From Caenorhabditis elegans (Eukaryota > Nematoda > Chromadorea > Rhabditida > Rhabditidae), in NCBI RefSeq assembly GCF_000002985.6, contig NC_003284.9, positions 6,262,001 through 6,326,000 of the forward strand: a stretch of 64,000 nt of DNA, given 5' to 3'. The notes below the pieces were generated by a model. It saw only the letters and a list, made by a program, of their open reading frames with translations, had not been told where the DNA came from and made no database searches. Of the stretch, positions 12,769 to 25,900 are shown one piece after another. The position numbers and the translations under genes were made by a program. Positions within the stretch are counted from its first letter, which is position 1, and each line of letters opens with the position of its first letter.

Positions 12769-12963
12769 ATCCTCTATTAGTTTTACTGTCTCTATTAGTT
12801 GTGCACCCCTATTAGCCTTGCACCCTTACAAGCCAATCGAAAATTAGTCTTGCAGCCTCTATCAGTATTGTAGTCTCTATTAGTCTTGCGCCCCTACGGA
12901 CAAATTGAAAATTAGTATTGCAAGACTAAAAGTCTATGCAAGACTAAAAGAAAAAATACGGTA
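12769..12963. repeat. Dispersed repeat fragment related to the element at 347-532
   Basis: It has the same repeated phrases (CCCCTATTAG, AGTATTGCA, TTGCACCC) and the same right end, AAATACGGTA. The matching inverted left end is not obvious, so the copy appears truncated or diverged. Confidence 0.55.
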
Positions 12964-15900
12964 AGCTTTATCTGGAAATACTAGCGCTTAAATTTTTTTA
13001 AACCTTTTTTTTTTTCGTGTAAATAAGTTTTGTTCCATTTTATTGTTCCCTAAAATTGAAAAGATTTCAATTTCGACATACAAGGTCGATAACGTTCTTG
13101 ATCACGTCAGACTTTGACATAGCTATTTGTAAAAACAGTTCCAATTACTCGATTCTTGGTATTCCTATGTAGTAGTACTACTCGTCAAACAAATTCTTCT
13201 TCCGACATGAGAAACATAAATTCGGAACGACTTCTGTGGCCTTGCCTTCTATTTTTCCATTTTCTGAGTACGATGCATCTTTTTTTGTTCTTGATATCAG
13301 TTCTATTTGACGGCCACCGTCTTAGTTTTTGTCTTGTGTTGGGCATTTGCAAAAACTACGAAAAACTATCAACGATGGAATGAAAGAAAAAAGAAATAAC
13401 ATTTCCTTCACTCTAACACAACTTCGGTTTCCCTTGTTTTAAAAGATGAGTGACCGACAGCCAATGAAAGCGGGTAGTAGACAGAAACAACTTACGGTGT
13501 TTGATTTACTCAAAAATAAATCAGATCACACCGAAACACAGATTCATGAAACTTGGTTAATTCTGATAGTTGAATCTAAACGTAACCTTGAAAAATGATT
13601 GAAACCCTTTTTTATGGGTGGCGGATACTAGGGTTGTAACGGAGGTATGTAATAACAGGAAGTTAACCGTTTTCTTGCCTGTGATCGTCATCAAGGCAAT
13701 CTTCAATATTACAAGAAATAACTGATAGATCTCATTTGTAGAATAAACGTTCAAATGTATGTATACTGTGAAAAAGAGATATTGCAAGTAATCTATCAAT
13801 CTGCAAATATTAAAAATCAGAAATTAGAAATTTCAAATCGAAGAATTTCTGGAAGATATTTGAAAAAGTTCAACTGATTTCAAAACGAGAAAATTTGTAT
13901 ACTTGTCATTCTAATATTTTATACATGTCATGTCTTATGCAATGTATGCAATGTGTTTGCAATGTATTTACAATCGTTACGAAAATTGACTTAATAGTAT
14001 TTCCAATTTCAGAATTTCAGACTGGAAATGTTTGTTCTGAAAGGATAAAAACGGTCCCGACAAGCCCATCACCAGAAGCCTTTCTTTGAGCATAAAAAGT
14101 ATAATTTCTCATTCACAGAAAAATGCTGAACTGGCCAAAAAAAAATTTTTGATGAGCAAAAGCACATGCAGTACATGTTTTAAACAGTTGTTCGGTTTAT
14201 TTCGATTTTTGGTTGAGTTTTCCAACTTTATTCGCTTATTCAAAAATGTAGAGGATGGGTTCGATTTCGCAGTTTCATATCGAAATTTATAAATTTCCAA
14301 CAAAAATTGCATAATCAAAATTTGCCGATTTTGCCAAAAAAATATTTGCCCATTACCGCTAAGTTAATTTGCTCAGAAAACGTGAAAAAGGTTAAATTTT
14401 GTTACATAGGTCCACAAAATATTTATTCTAATGTGTAGTTTCGTCAATTTGAAAGATGATTTTTTGAAAAACAAATTGATCTTCTATTACCCTCTATATT
14501 TTAATAATATATTTCCACATTCCAAACTTCTTCCCTCTATACTACCGATCTTTGAAGATAACAACAAAACTTGAATTTGAAAATGTCTGAAAAAAAGGTT
14601 TTAGTTCACATTTATCAATTTTAATGTGAAAGTCTGAATTATTTATGCATTCGAATATTAATCACCAAAATAATCGCACTTTTTGAACGCCCACACAAGT
14701 TCCTGCGACAATATTGTTGCTTGTGATCGATTGGACCTAATGGCCCATTAATTGGTTTGCATTGTTGTTTCTTCCACCAAAAAAATCTGCCAGGACCGGC
14801 CCCGTGTGAAATGATTGCAAATGATGGGCTGATCGCTTTCGCTCGTCAACTCCTTGTTTGAATTTTCTAATGAGAGGGAAGGATTCTATGAATAATGTAT
14901 GACGTTGGGTTTCTCTTGTCATACTTGAAAGGTTATTCCTTCTTTGAGTTTTGTTGTCAAGTTAAACCACAAAAGACACAGATTACATTCCCAAGCCAGG
15001 GCAAAATGAACAATAAAGGATATTTTTTATCTGTGTTTCGTTCCCAGAAATAAAAACGATATCCCACTGAGTTTTCTTGCAGAAAACACACACGTTTGAC
15101 ATTGAAATGTGAAACGGAATATAAATGAGCTGAAAGACCAAAGAATGCGGAGATAATGGATTTTCCTTTTTTATCGCTAAGAAAAATTAATTCCTCGAAA
15201 TGTCATCTTGATTACACAACATTGAAATTCTTGTGTGTATTTTGTTTGTTGTGATTGTTTTTGGGGCACTTGTTTATTTAATGATGGACTACTGTTGTAA
15301 GAATTGGATACGGGCATTAAAGTTAAAACATCGTTCACTGTTTATTTTCTGTCTTCGGCTAGCAAGTTGACCAACCTTGGTACCAATTACATCAAAGCTA
15401 GTAGTACCTCCCCAACAACTGTCACATAAAAACGTAAACATGATTACGGGCACTGCCGACCTTGGAGGAGGCAGTGAATTAAGATCGAGATAGACAACTG
15501 CATATTTGAATTTGACTTGTATGGGTACAAATGTTGATAAAATCAGGTCATTGACGTTTTAAGGTTTAAATGAATGAACAAATTGTTGAAAATCAGGTTA
15601 ACTAGGTGACTTCTGTGCCAGGATGGAAAACTTGGAATTTGAGTTTTTGAGCTTTGGTTTGAAAGTTGATAAATGAATCAATACACTGTTTAATATCTTG
15701 AAAACTGAAAAAGTTATCATTGGAGAGAATACATATTTTTTAAAGATTGAGATATGTTGTTTAAGTGTACTTTAATGAGTTCCACAATGAGATACGAAAA
15801 ATATGTTAAATTTCCAAAGTGGTAATTACTCAGTTTTTACCAATCGTGATTCTGGAAGTCCACCAAGAAAAAATTATTCTACGAGCTTTCCCTATACCTG

Positions 15901-17675
15901 CAACAATTACCGTAATTATTTAATAATTTGATAATTTATATCAAAACGTTGACTAGAAAAATCTAAACGTTTTTACAGTGTTCAACTATGATTTTTGATT
16001 ATTTTGAACAATTAAATGTGTATTAATACACCTTAAGTGGGTTTAAAATCAATTATCAAACTACACTCAAAATCGGAAAGAAAAACTTGACTTGCTTTTG
16101 TATTACAACTTCCATTGGAACTTCCATTGTACAGATTTCCATTGGAGCCATCTTCTAACAATACTGTATTTATGACTGCATATGTTATACATGTTTACAG
16201 CGCTTTCTGGAAAATTGGAAAATAGGTGCCAGCAAGTGGAAACAAGTGAAAGCTCTTTTTGGCGATGGGAAGAAGACACCGCGAGGGATGTTATTTTTTC
16301 TTCCGTTTTTTTTTACTCATTTGCTTTCTTTACCATTCACATTCACTGTGTGTTTCCTTATTTATTCGATACATGAGCGTCCACATTTCCTCCTTTCACA
16401 AAATGATAATTAGACGTCAAACGGCACTACCACCAGGCAACCCAAAAAAACTGTGTAAGAAACGGGCTTTTGTGTGATGAGTCGAGTGTGGCAGAGAGGA
16501 AAATAGAAAACAATGAAGAAGCCGCCTGGGCGCACGGCTTTTTCTTTGAATATTCGACCTTTCGCAGATTTTGTGATTTATCGTTTTCCACTTTTGAGGG
16601 ATTGTGTTACAACAGTTTTTTCTGGCTTCTCATCTCCTTGCACTATTGAATAAAAATGAGGAAATTTGAATGTTGAAAAGAATAAATGTATTCGTCGCAG
16701 GAAGTGTAGCGTCAATGGCATTCTTCTCCAACGGAACACTTTTTTGAGATGCGATGACGTTGATCGCGTTACTGAATAATTTCTGAAAAGTGTTTTCCCA
16801 GCTGAAGCTAGAAAGCGAATTCACCACCTTTTAAAATTCAACGGAAAAGAGACAATGATCTGTTAATCCCTAAGTGTTCGCTTCTCACAAAAGCTTCTAC
16901 CCCAAGACCAAACCGTTCGCACTTTTTAATCCGGTCGCTTGGAAATTGGTGATGATGTATTCTTATTAATTTAAAGCCTCAGACGGCAAAAGTCTTGTCC
17001 TTGCTATTGGCTTTCCCGGCAAAAGAAATACTGTAGCATCTGATGTTCACGGCTAATTTGTGCGGCATGCGACAACACATCCAGAAATATTCATCGGTAG
17101 TAAAAAATGAAGAAAAAGAGAATGGAATGTAGATTTTTTAAGTATAATTCTAGAAGATATCTGAACTTTGAATGCAAAAGTTAATTAAAAATTTCAACAT
17201 TTGATGATTGAAAATCGAATTGAAAATTAATTTGGAATTTAGACAAGTGACTCAATCCAAGTTTAGCCAACAGCATTGGTGGCCGCTGCCGTATTATTAA
17301 ACTTGACACACACCCTGCGACAATGAATGGGTATTGTGCTTTTAACTATCTTTGTACATTGTGAAAGAGAGAATGAGAATAGAGAACAAGCTTCCCGCCA
17401 ATTTAGCAAGTCTTTCCAGAGTTGGCTTATGAAAAACAAAACATTTTGATTATTTGGGTTTTCTATTTTCTGTTCCGGGTTCATCAGTTTACTATCAAGG
17501 CGTCAAACCACTTCACGTCCCTGCAAACATAAAAGAAGATACGAGAAATCGAGTAGGTTTCGACGCCATTGATAACAGTACCACACAACGTCGGTGGGCA
17601 GCAGCAACAGCAGCGGGTGGCCAGAAAGAGCATCAGCGAGATGAAAAGGGGAATCGTAATTCTGAAACGGCGTCA

Positions 17676-17687
17676 TGACCTTGGCAT
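17676..17687 (+). promoter_or_regulatory. TGACCTTGGCAT motif upstream of the first collagen
   Basis: The identical 12-mer occurs upstream of the second collagen at 61174-61185. TGACCTT is the complement of AAGGTCA, the extended half-site bound by monomeric nuclear receptors of the ROR and Ftz-F1 types (NHR-23 and NHR-25 in C. elegans drive moult-linked genes). Its use here is inferred from sequence and conservation between the pair. Confidence 0.45.
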
Positions 17688-17801
17688 GCCAGTCTCGCTT
17701 CTTCCTCTTTGCTATTTCGCAGCTAGCCTGTCCATCGTCTCTGTTCGTCGTACACACCCTCGATGCCTCTCACCTTTGCCAGATCGTCCGCCTACCTGCC
17801 G

Positions 17802-17809
17802 TATATAAG
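17802..17809 (+). promoter_or_regulatory. TATA box of the first collagen gene
   Basis: GTATATAAGG lies about 50 bases before a 5'UTR donor (GTAAGC at 17861), which splices to the acceptor directly before the ATG at 18016. TATA boxes are typical of strongly expressed C. elegans collagens. Confidence 0.65.
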
Positions 17810-18015
17810 GCAGCGTCTCAGGGTAGAAAGCAGGTGGGCAATCTCATCAAACCAAATACGGTAAGCATTCTTTTCCTATCTCTTACTTGTCTTTTCCCAC
17901 ACAAATTTCTTATTTGGGTGGTAATTTCTCTTTGACCGTCTAGTATCTGATGATGTAGCCCTATTAGTGTTGAATTTTCTTTTTTTGTTTACATTCTTAT
18001 CAGTTTCTATTTCAG

Positions 18016-18921
18016 ATGTCTGACGAGAAACAACTCGAAATTGAGGCTAGCTCTCTCCGCCGTGTGGCTCTTGTTGGAGTTGCCGTCTCCTTCACCGCCA
18101 CATTGGTGTGCGTCATTGCCGCCCCAATGCTCTACAACTACATGCAACACATGCAATCCGTTATGCAATCCGAAGTTGATTTCTGCCGTTCCCGATCTGG
18201 AAACATCTGGAGAGAGGTTACCCGCACTCAAGTTCTCGCCAAGGTTTCTGGAGGAGCCCTTCGTTCCCGCCGTCAAGCTGGATACGAGAGCGCCGGAGTT
18301 GAAGGATCTTCAGTTGGACACCAAGGAGGATGCTGCGGATGTGGAGTCTCTGCTGCTGGACCACCAGGAGCCCCAGGATCCGATGGAGAAGATGGAGCTG
18401 ATGGACAACCAGGAGCACCAGGAAACGACGGACCAGATGGACCAGCCGCCACCCCAGCCCCAGCTCACGAGTTCTGCTTCGACTGCCCAGCCGGACCACC
18501 AGGACCAGCCGGACCAGCTGGACCAAAGGGACCAAACGGAAACTCAGGATCCGACGGACAGCCAGGAGCCCCAGGAAACAACGGAAACGCCGGAGGACCA
18601 GGAGCCCCAGGACAAGCCGGACAAGACGGACATCCAGGAAACGCCGGAGCTCCAGGAGCCCCAGGAAAGGTCAACGAGGTTCCAGGCCCAGCCGGAGCCC
18701 CAGGAGCCCCAGGACCAGACGGACCAGCTGGACCAGCCGGATCCCCAGGAGCCCCAGGAAACCCAGGATCCCAAGGACCACAAGGACCAGCCGGAGACAA
18801 CGGAGGAGCTGGATCCCCAGGACAGCCAGGAGCCAACGGAGACAATGGAGCCGATGGAGAGACCGGAGCCCCAGGAGGTTGCGACCACTGCCCACCACCA
18901 AGAACCGCCCCAGGATATTAA
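18016..18921 (+). CDS. col-166: Cuticle collagen (301 aa)
   Basis: Single coding exon. The acceptor TATTTCAG directly abuts the ATG, with a 5'UTR intron at 17861-18015. Order: N-terminal cytoplasmic segment; signal anchor around residues 16-38; a subtilisin-like cleavage site (RSRR) before QAGYES; a cysteine cluster (GCCGCG); Gly-X-Y blocks from about residue 117; an interruption with CFDC; a longer Gly-X-Y region; and a terminal cluster CDHCPPP. This is the standard nematode cuticle-collagen layout: secreted, trimerised, processed and crosslinked in the exoskeleton. Codon use is strongly biased (GGA, CCA, GCC), as in highly expressed genes. Poly(A) signal AATAAA is at 18996-19001. The symbol rests on my recollection that the T07H6 clone carries col-166 next to lev-9 and mom-1; the family call is firm, the symbol less so. 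Confidence 0.9.
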   Translation: MSDEKQLEIEASSLRRVALVGVAVSFTATLVCVIAAPMLYNYMQHMQSVMQSEVDFCRSRSGNIWREVTRTQVLAKVSGGALRSRRQAGYESAGVEGSSVGHQGGCCGCGVSAAGPPGAPGSDGEDGADGQPGAPGNDGPDGPAATPAPAHEFCFDCPAGPPGPAGPAGPKGPNGNSGSDGQPGAPGNNGNAGGPGAPGQAGQDGHPGNAGAPGAPGKVNEVPGPAGAPGAPGPDGPAGPAGSPGAPGNPGSQGPQGPAGDNGGAGSPGQPGANGDNGADGETGAPGGCDHCPPPRTAPGY

Positions 18922-19966
18922 TTTCTTTATTATCCAATGTATTTTGTCAGCTTGCATTTCTAGCAAGTTTTTTCATACGGATAAAATTGCCTAAAAATAA
19001 AAAAATCTGAAATTGAAAATGTGTTGTTCATTGTTTGGTTTTTATTCAGATATTCAGAAAGAGTTAAAAAACTAAACTCAGAAATCTCCAATTGAATAAG
19101 CTCAGTCAAAAAAACAGTTAAAAACCTGAACCTACAAAAATCAAGTCGTACGAAAGCTTACGCCATGCCACATTGAGATGGTTTAATGTCATTTTCGATT
19201 TGCATTTTCTCATTTTTGCGTCTCTTGCCCACGGAATAGTTTTTAGCATGACAATCTTGATACATGCCAAAGAGAGATAGTATGACCTTTTTCGGCAAAC
19301 AAAAGTAGACATTTCAACAGAATAAGTATGAACAAGAAGGGTTAAAGTGGCAAATGAAGGCATTCCGTTGGTGAAAGTAGTACTCAACAGGGCCTTCACA
19401 AATTTGAACTAATATAGTACACGATTTTTTAAATTTACAATTTGTACTATTTTTTGCACATATCGAGAACATTTTCGGCAAGTATTATTCTCAAACTTTA
19501 CATTTACAAGTTTTCGTATAGCTCATCACTTCGAAACTATCATAGTGTTCTATTGTGGTAAGATCCAGTTTTGGATACGAACAAATCCAATGGCCACAAC
19601 GATATTTTTCTTCTTTTGTTATTGAAACCTTGCGTAATGCCCGTTTCTATCCAGCCGCCAACTATCTCCAGATCCTCTTCATCTGATACGAGTCCGGGTT
19701 CATACGGATGTGAAAAATGAGGAAACAAGAAAATATAAAAAAATGAAGAAATGTTGAAAGCCCGAACATGATTAGCATCTATTTGCATACAGACACTTCA
19801 CCCATCCCTCAAAAAAGCTGATTTATTCAGACGGTGTCATAAATGAATCTTCATTCCATTCCACTCCCAAAAACACCCAAATTGAGAATTAAAAACTAAA
19901 CCTTGAGACTGAGACATAAGAGGGAGAAAGGAATTTATTTTTGATTGATAAATTAGTCAGCCAATT
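18922..19966. other. Convergent intergenic region
   Basis: It holds the 3'UTR of the collagen (poly(A) signal 18996-19001) and, on the minus strand, a poly(A) signal for the long lev-9 transcript (complement of TTTATT at 19934-19939, about 30 nt after its stop). No other gene is apparent. Confidence 0.6.
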
Positions 19967-22900
19967 TTAAGAATTGGAAGGTAGACATAGCGGTAAACGT
20001 CGTGACCATTGACCAGGCGATATGCAAACCAAAACATTGTCAGAACTCAATTTGTAATTCTGAGACGGGCAGTAAAACACAATTTTCTCCCCGATAGAAT
20101 AATAATCTTTAGCAATTGTGGTGGTAGCTCCATGGTCGGGTTGCCCTGGATGCCTACAGTAGCCGTCGCCTGAAAATGACAAAAACCAGTTTCCATTTCT
20201 CAATCAACCAAAACAAACAAACATTTCGTCTTGATCTCGCTCCATTCGCCATCGGCTTGGCAGACAGAAAAATCGCCGCCAGTCAGCATGTAATTCGGGA
20301 GGCATCCAAGCAAAACAATGTCTCCTTTTGTGTTAATCTCCTTTGGCTCTCCAATAAAATGACCATTTGCCGGCGGAAGAAGAGGTGGGCAATGGACAAC
20401 GTTGCAGTATGGGAAGTCGTGACTCCAAGTTCCTTGAGTTGTACAATGCAAGTTTTGTTCTCCAATCAACGTGAATCTGAATAATTATTATTCAAAATTT
20501 TTTTTTAATATAGTGTCCTTTTATAACAAACCCTTTATGGCATTTGAAATGAGCGACACCGCCAGTTCTATAAGAAGTCACCGTCACAGTCATCCGGGTT
20601 CCATTTACAAATACTGCCGGGCAGTGAGCTGCTGGAATAAGGTTCTGATTGAAAAAAGCTAGGGTACAGAAAAATGTAGTATACTTATCAATATAAAAAG
20701 GGAACCCAGGAAAGTTTCGTTTTCAGTGAGCAGAGGCAGCTTAAACTTATTTTAAAATTTTAAAAGACGCAAAAATTTTTGACTTCATGCGATTGAAAAA
20801 AAATAGTTGCTGATTTTCAGTTGATATTTTGTCTACTAATAAAAATTATTGCTTTTTTGTTATGCAGTCTGTCAAATTTCTATAAAGCCACCACGTCCTT
20901 AATGATGATGTTTTGAGACATCCTGAAAAATTGGTACTTGTGTATTACGTGCCCTCATTTTCAAATTAATTTAAATTTTCACTAATTTCTCCAATTAAAT
21001 AAAACGTGGTATACATTTTTCCTCTTTAGTCTTAGAAAAGGTTATTTCCTAAGCCTATAAATACAAAATGTGGTTCACGTTTTCATTTTTCATAACTTAA
21101 AAATTTACTTTCAAAATGAGGGCATGTAATACACAAGTACCGAAAAATTTAATTAGTAACTATCAATGACATTTGTAGAACATGTGGGATCTCCTGGGTT
21201 CAGCTAGACTTCAGAAATTCCCAAACATCCAAAATTGAAAAGTGGGTCGCAATGTATAATAAATGCTGATTTTAAAACATATTATTGAAAAATCTCCGCT
21301 CTCAATATTACTTCTTTATATTTAATTTCTTACCAACACATCTTGGTGCTGAGTGACTCCATGTTGCATCTTCAAGACAAGTAGAAACTGCACTTCCCTC
21401 TACAGAAAATCCCGGCGGGCACGAAAACTGAGCAACAGTTCCGACGAACAATGTAGGGCTCGATAGATCTACTTGTAAGTTTGTCGGGCCAATTGGAAGT
21501 AGGCATTTTTCTTCTGAAACAAAATATATATTTCTTTTGCTCTGATTTTTCTACCGTGAACAATTAGCTTTATTGAATTTCTAGCACCATTTGGCAAAAC
21601 GCAGTGCAACATTCCACTGTCGAATGGTTGTACACTAGCTATTGAAATCTGTAACCAATCCATTTACAAGACTCAAATCATCAGAAAATCACGTACTTCA
21701 AATCCGTCAATATCATCGTAATCTCCAGTTTTTGCCTTTGTCCACTGCGTCGGATACGAACGGTAAGTGGAAGTGACTTTCTGAAGAATGTAACCAGTTT
21801 AGGCCACTTTTGTATTTCCTCACCCAAATTGGATCCGATGCCACTTTCTCAGTGAGACATGCCAATTTCACATTTGCCGCTCTGGATACAATCAGTTCGC
21901 CTTTTGATGAGATGGCATGAGTACCATGAGTAACTGAATACTTAATTGGCACACTGGTTCCTGGAATAATACTGTGCTCACAATGATAATATATTAACAA
22001 AAAGCAACAAAACAAGTTTGAATGTTTTACACCATAATATTTGAAGCACAAATTTAAAAATACAATCCGTAAAAATAAACATTTTTTTAGTCAATTTTGA
22101 GGGTCGAGAACTGGGAAATGGACAATCTGCAAAAAAAATATTTTTAGGTCAATTTAGCACTTTTGAAACTTTCTCCAATAAAAAAAACATCTTAAAACAA
22201 CTGTCCAAAAAATATCTGAAAAACTAGCTGAAACCTGTAATTTGTCAAAATAAGTTTAGCGGCACTTTGTTTAGCAAATTCCAATTTTCAATGTTGTTTT
22301 CTAATTTCTTAAATAAAAAAATTATACTTTAAAATTAATCAAACAATTTTCTATGCATACTTCCGTTTTATGACTTTTTTTCATGGATTATCAAATTAAA
22401 ATAGAAAATTGATTGTCGTACAGACCAGTAGCAAAATTGCGAGTTCGAAAACATTATCAACTCTTTGCAAAACAATCAGGAACTTACCGGTGGCTTGAAT
22501 TGGAATACAGTATGGAATAGGACTACTCCATACACCATTATAACACTGCAATTCTTTTTTTCCATGCAACTGCTCCAATCCAATATTAGCACATCGGAAC
22601 AACAATTTGGATCCAGACTCAAAATTTTGGTTGAACACAACTGTTTCTTTCTTCTGTGTGTGATAGATGACTGTGTGAGAGTTGATATTCATTTTTAGAG
22701 TGCAAATTGTTTCGGCTATAATTTTTAATCAGTTTTTTGAATTGTGTGATTTTTTTACTTTTGGAACAGTTCAATTTCTTCTTGTAACCCCACTTTCCCC
22801 GTCTGCATTTGATTGGCACAGTTTCTGCAGAATTGCTTGTTGTCAAGCAGCCAACCTGGAATGAAATGTGGCAATCAAGAAGTACGCAATGTTTCGTAAC

Positions 22901-25900
22901 TACAGTGTGGAATTTTTGAACTTTACGAAATTACTTGATTTTTTTTAAATGTTTCTGTAAAAGTTTGTCAAATCTAACTCACATTGAGTATTGTCCCATG
23001 AGCAAACAGATGCATATGATGAGGTATGTAGTTTTCCACGTTGAATATTTTCTGATTCAATTCTAAGCGCAGAGGTGGGCACATTTCGTCGTTGGTCGGA
23101 GTTTTCCAATTGGTAATGTTAGCAGTGACTATAAACCATTGATTTTCAGAGAATGACTAAGAGGGGATTTACCACATGGCAGTAAGTTGCTGACCCATTC
23201 TCCATTTACACACTCTATACCGCCGGCCTCTTCTTTGTCGTTACACTGAATATTTGTTAATTTTGGAGAATACCATGTTTTCTTTATTAGAACTACACCC
23301 GACTACTTCCCTTTAAAAAGCATGCCCCGGTCTAAATAAAACAAACTGCAGTTATAGAATTTGTTAAAGTTGAACAATGGGGTGCAGTACTAATAAAGTT
23401 AACACGGTAACTGTTTTGAAATAACCTTACTTTGAACTGAAAAATAGTCCCATTAGGATAGGCTGTCTGATATCTATCAATGTGGGTTTTCCTTAATCCA
23501 TGATATCTGTAAATAATTGCAGGCGTGGTATCTTGAGGCGCAATGCAAAACCGGGATTCTAAAAATTTACATTTAAAACTTACATGTACAATTATACTCA
23601 CCGTTTTCATGACAAGATGGTAGAGGGTTCAAACTACCCTTGGAACAAGATATGGTTACATTTGTACCTGTACACATTAGAAGAACTTTCTCTCCATTTT
23701 TGATAGTTTCAGCTGTTGTATTGTATTTTCCAACGATTAACTCAGATAATATACATTCTTCTGAACAAAAATTTTTAAGTTATGGTATTAGAAAAAACTT
23801 TTTAAAAAAGCTTACGTGGTACACAATGACCGAGTGGCTCTCTGAGGTCTCCTTTTATACATTCTAGAACTCCATTACCGCTTAAATGGAAACCACGTAG
23901 ACATGCCATTTGCGCGACAGTTCCATCTTCTACTACATCATTGGATTGCAAAATTTGAGATGTACCCGCTTTTAAAAAAAACACGTGAAGTCTTATTGGT
24001 ACCCGACATGATTCTAAATTATCAAATATCGAAGTTAATATAATAAGGTTCACTCACTTGGAATGCACTCTGCTATTTCAGGTTTCCATTTCCCGTTAAC
24101 ACAAGTAGATTTTCCGACAACTCTTTCGCTAGCAAATTCGTATCCTTCTCTGCAAATCACCTGAACACACATAATGCTCCTGAATTTCAGTTGTTAAAAT
24201 ACATATCAATTACTATAGCTTTAATAGAAAACTTAAAAGTTCGATATCGTATGTCAACAGGCATTGTGTACATTTTGTCATGTGTTCGTTTCACAGTCGC
24301 TTATTAGAACACCATCATGCGGGGGTATAGCTCAGGGGTAGAGCGCTCGCTTTGCATGCGAGAAGTCTGGGGTTCGATTCCCCATACCTCCATTACTTTT
24401 TTAAAATTTCTTTGAAATGTGTTGAAAGTAAATGAAAAATCTTGCTGATTACAGAAAATAATTATATTGTTGATTTTTAGAAGAACAGTTCAAAATGGTA
24501 GTAAGCAACAATTCACTGTATAAAAATGTGCACAAATGTTCAACAGACCGAGACTCCATTGTCAGAGTGTTGCATTATCATTCTTTCAAGTTTTCCCGAC
24601 ACAATTCCACATTTTCCCGAGTGTTGCCGATGAGTTGATAGTTCTGAAATAAAAATAACTGAAAAAATGCATCACTATTATAAAGTACCATCATCGACAT
24701 ATTCTCTTACGGCTCTGCCAGGCAAACTTCGTTTTTTTCGGTCCCAAAGAATTTTTCCTTCAATCATTGGATGCGTTTGCGAAACACATTTGGGTGACAC
24801 TTTTGGCATCCATTCACCATTCACACAAGTTGCCTTAGGGGGCCCTACAAGACCGATTATTTTGAAAGAAAGAATGCATAGGTTACCAATCAAATAATTG
24901 CCCTTCCCACACTGAAAACTGATAGCTCTCCCTTCTTCTACTTTTTGAATATAACTTTGAAACTCGTATGCACCAAGGATTCCCTCCAGAAGTATTTGTC
25001 CGCCAGGAAGTGTTCCATATGTTTTGCTAGGGTGTTCACACCAACCTAAACTTTATTGAAAATAAAAAAAAATTTGAATGATAAACGGCTCGACAAGTGT
25101 GGTCAGTGCAACTTAAATTGGTCAGTGCAACTGCAACTGGTCAGTGCAACTAAAATTGGTCAGTGCAACTGCAAGTGGTCAGTGCAACTAAAATTGGTCA
25201 GTGCAACTGTAACTGGTCAGTGCAACTAAATTGGTCAGTGCAACTGGTGCAACTTAAATTGGTCAGTGCAACTGCAACTGGTCAGTGCAACTTAAATTGG
25301 TCAGTGCAACTGCAACTGGTCAGTGCAACTTAAATTGGTCAGTGCAACTTAAATTGGTCAGTGCAACTGCAACTGGTCAGTGCAACTGCAACTGGTCAGT
25401 GCAACTTAAATTGGTCAGTGCAACTGCAACTGGTCAGTGCAACTTAAATTGGTCAGTGCAACTGCAACTGGTCAGTGCAACTTAAATTGGTCAGTGCAAC
25501 TGCAACTGGTCAGTGCACTGCAACTGGTCAGTGCACTACAACTGGTCAGTGCACTGCAACTGGTCAGTGCACTACAACTGGTCAGTGCACTGCAACTGGT
25601 CAGTGCACTACAACTGGTCAGTGCACTGCAACTGGTCAGTGCACTACAACTGGTCAGTGCACTGCAACTGGTCAGTGCACTACAACTGGTCAGTGCACTG
25701 CAACTGGTCAGTGCACTACAACTGGTCAGTGCACTGCAACTGGTCAGTGCACTACAACTGGTCATGGTCAGTGCACTGCAACTGGTCAGTGCACTAATTT
25801 TGGTCAGTGCACTACAAGTGGTCAGTGCAAATGCAAGTGATCAGTGCACTACAACTGGTCAGTGCAAATGCAGGTGGTCAGTGCAATCGCAAGTGGTCAG

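Larger units (their letters stand above)
11686..17800. other. 6-kb intergenic region, no gene supported
   Basis: Short ORFs occur on both strands but none has plausible exon partners. It contains a dispersed repeat fragment (about 12769-12963), a short GC-rich hairpin near 15449 (CACTGCC paired with GGCAGTG), and, in its last 600 bases, the collagen promoter region with a TGACCTTGGCAT motif at 17676-17687. Confidence 0.55.

Noticed and set aside
18465-18845. Minus-strand Gly/Pro-rich frames that look like collagens (also 61937-62317)
   Set aside because: GGA-CCA-GCC repeats read as Gly-Pro-rich on the complement too. There is no signal anchor, cysteine motif or promoter on that strand.
18041-18994. 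317-codon frame overlapping the collagen (and its 362-codon counterpart at 61441-62529)
   Set aside because: It is the +1 shadow of Gly-X-Y coding sequence with GGA/CCA/GCC codon bias. The low-complexity product ([10 protein letters not shown]) has no independent support, although both copies keep it open because the two CDSs are nearly identical.
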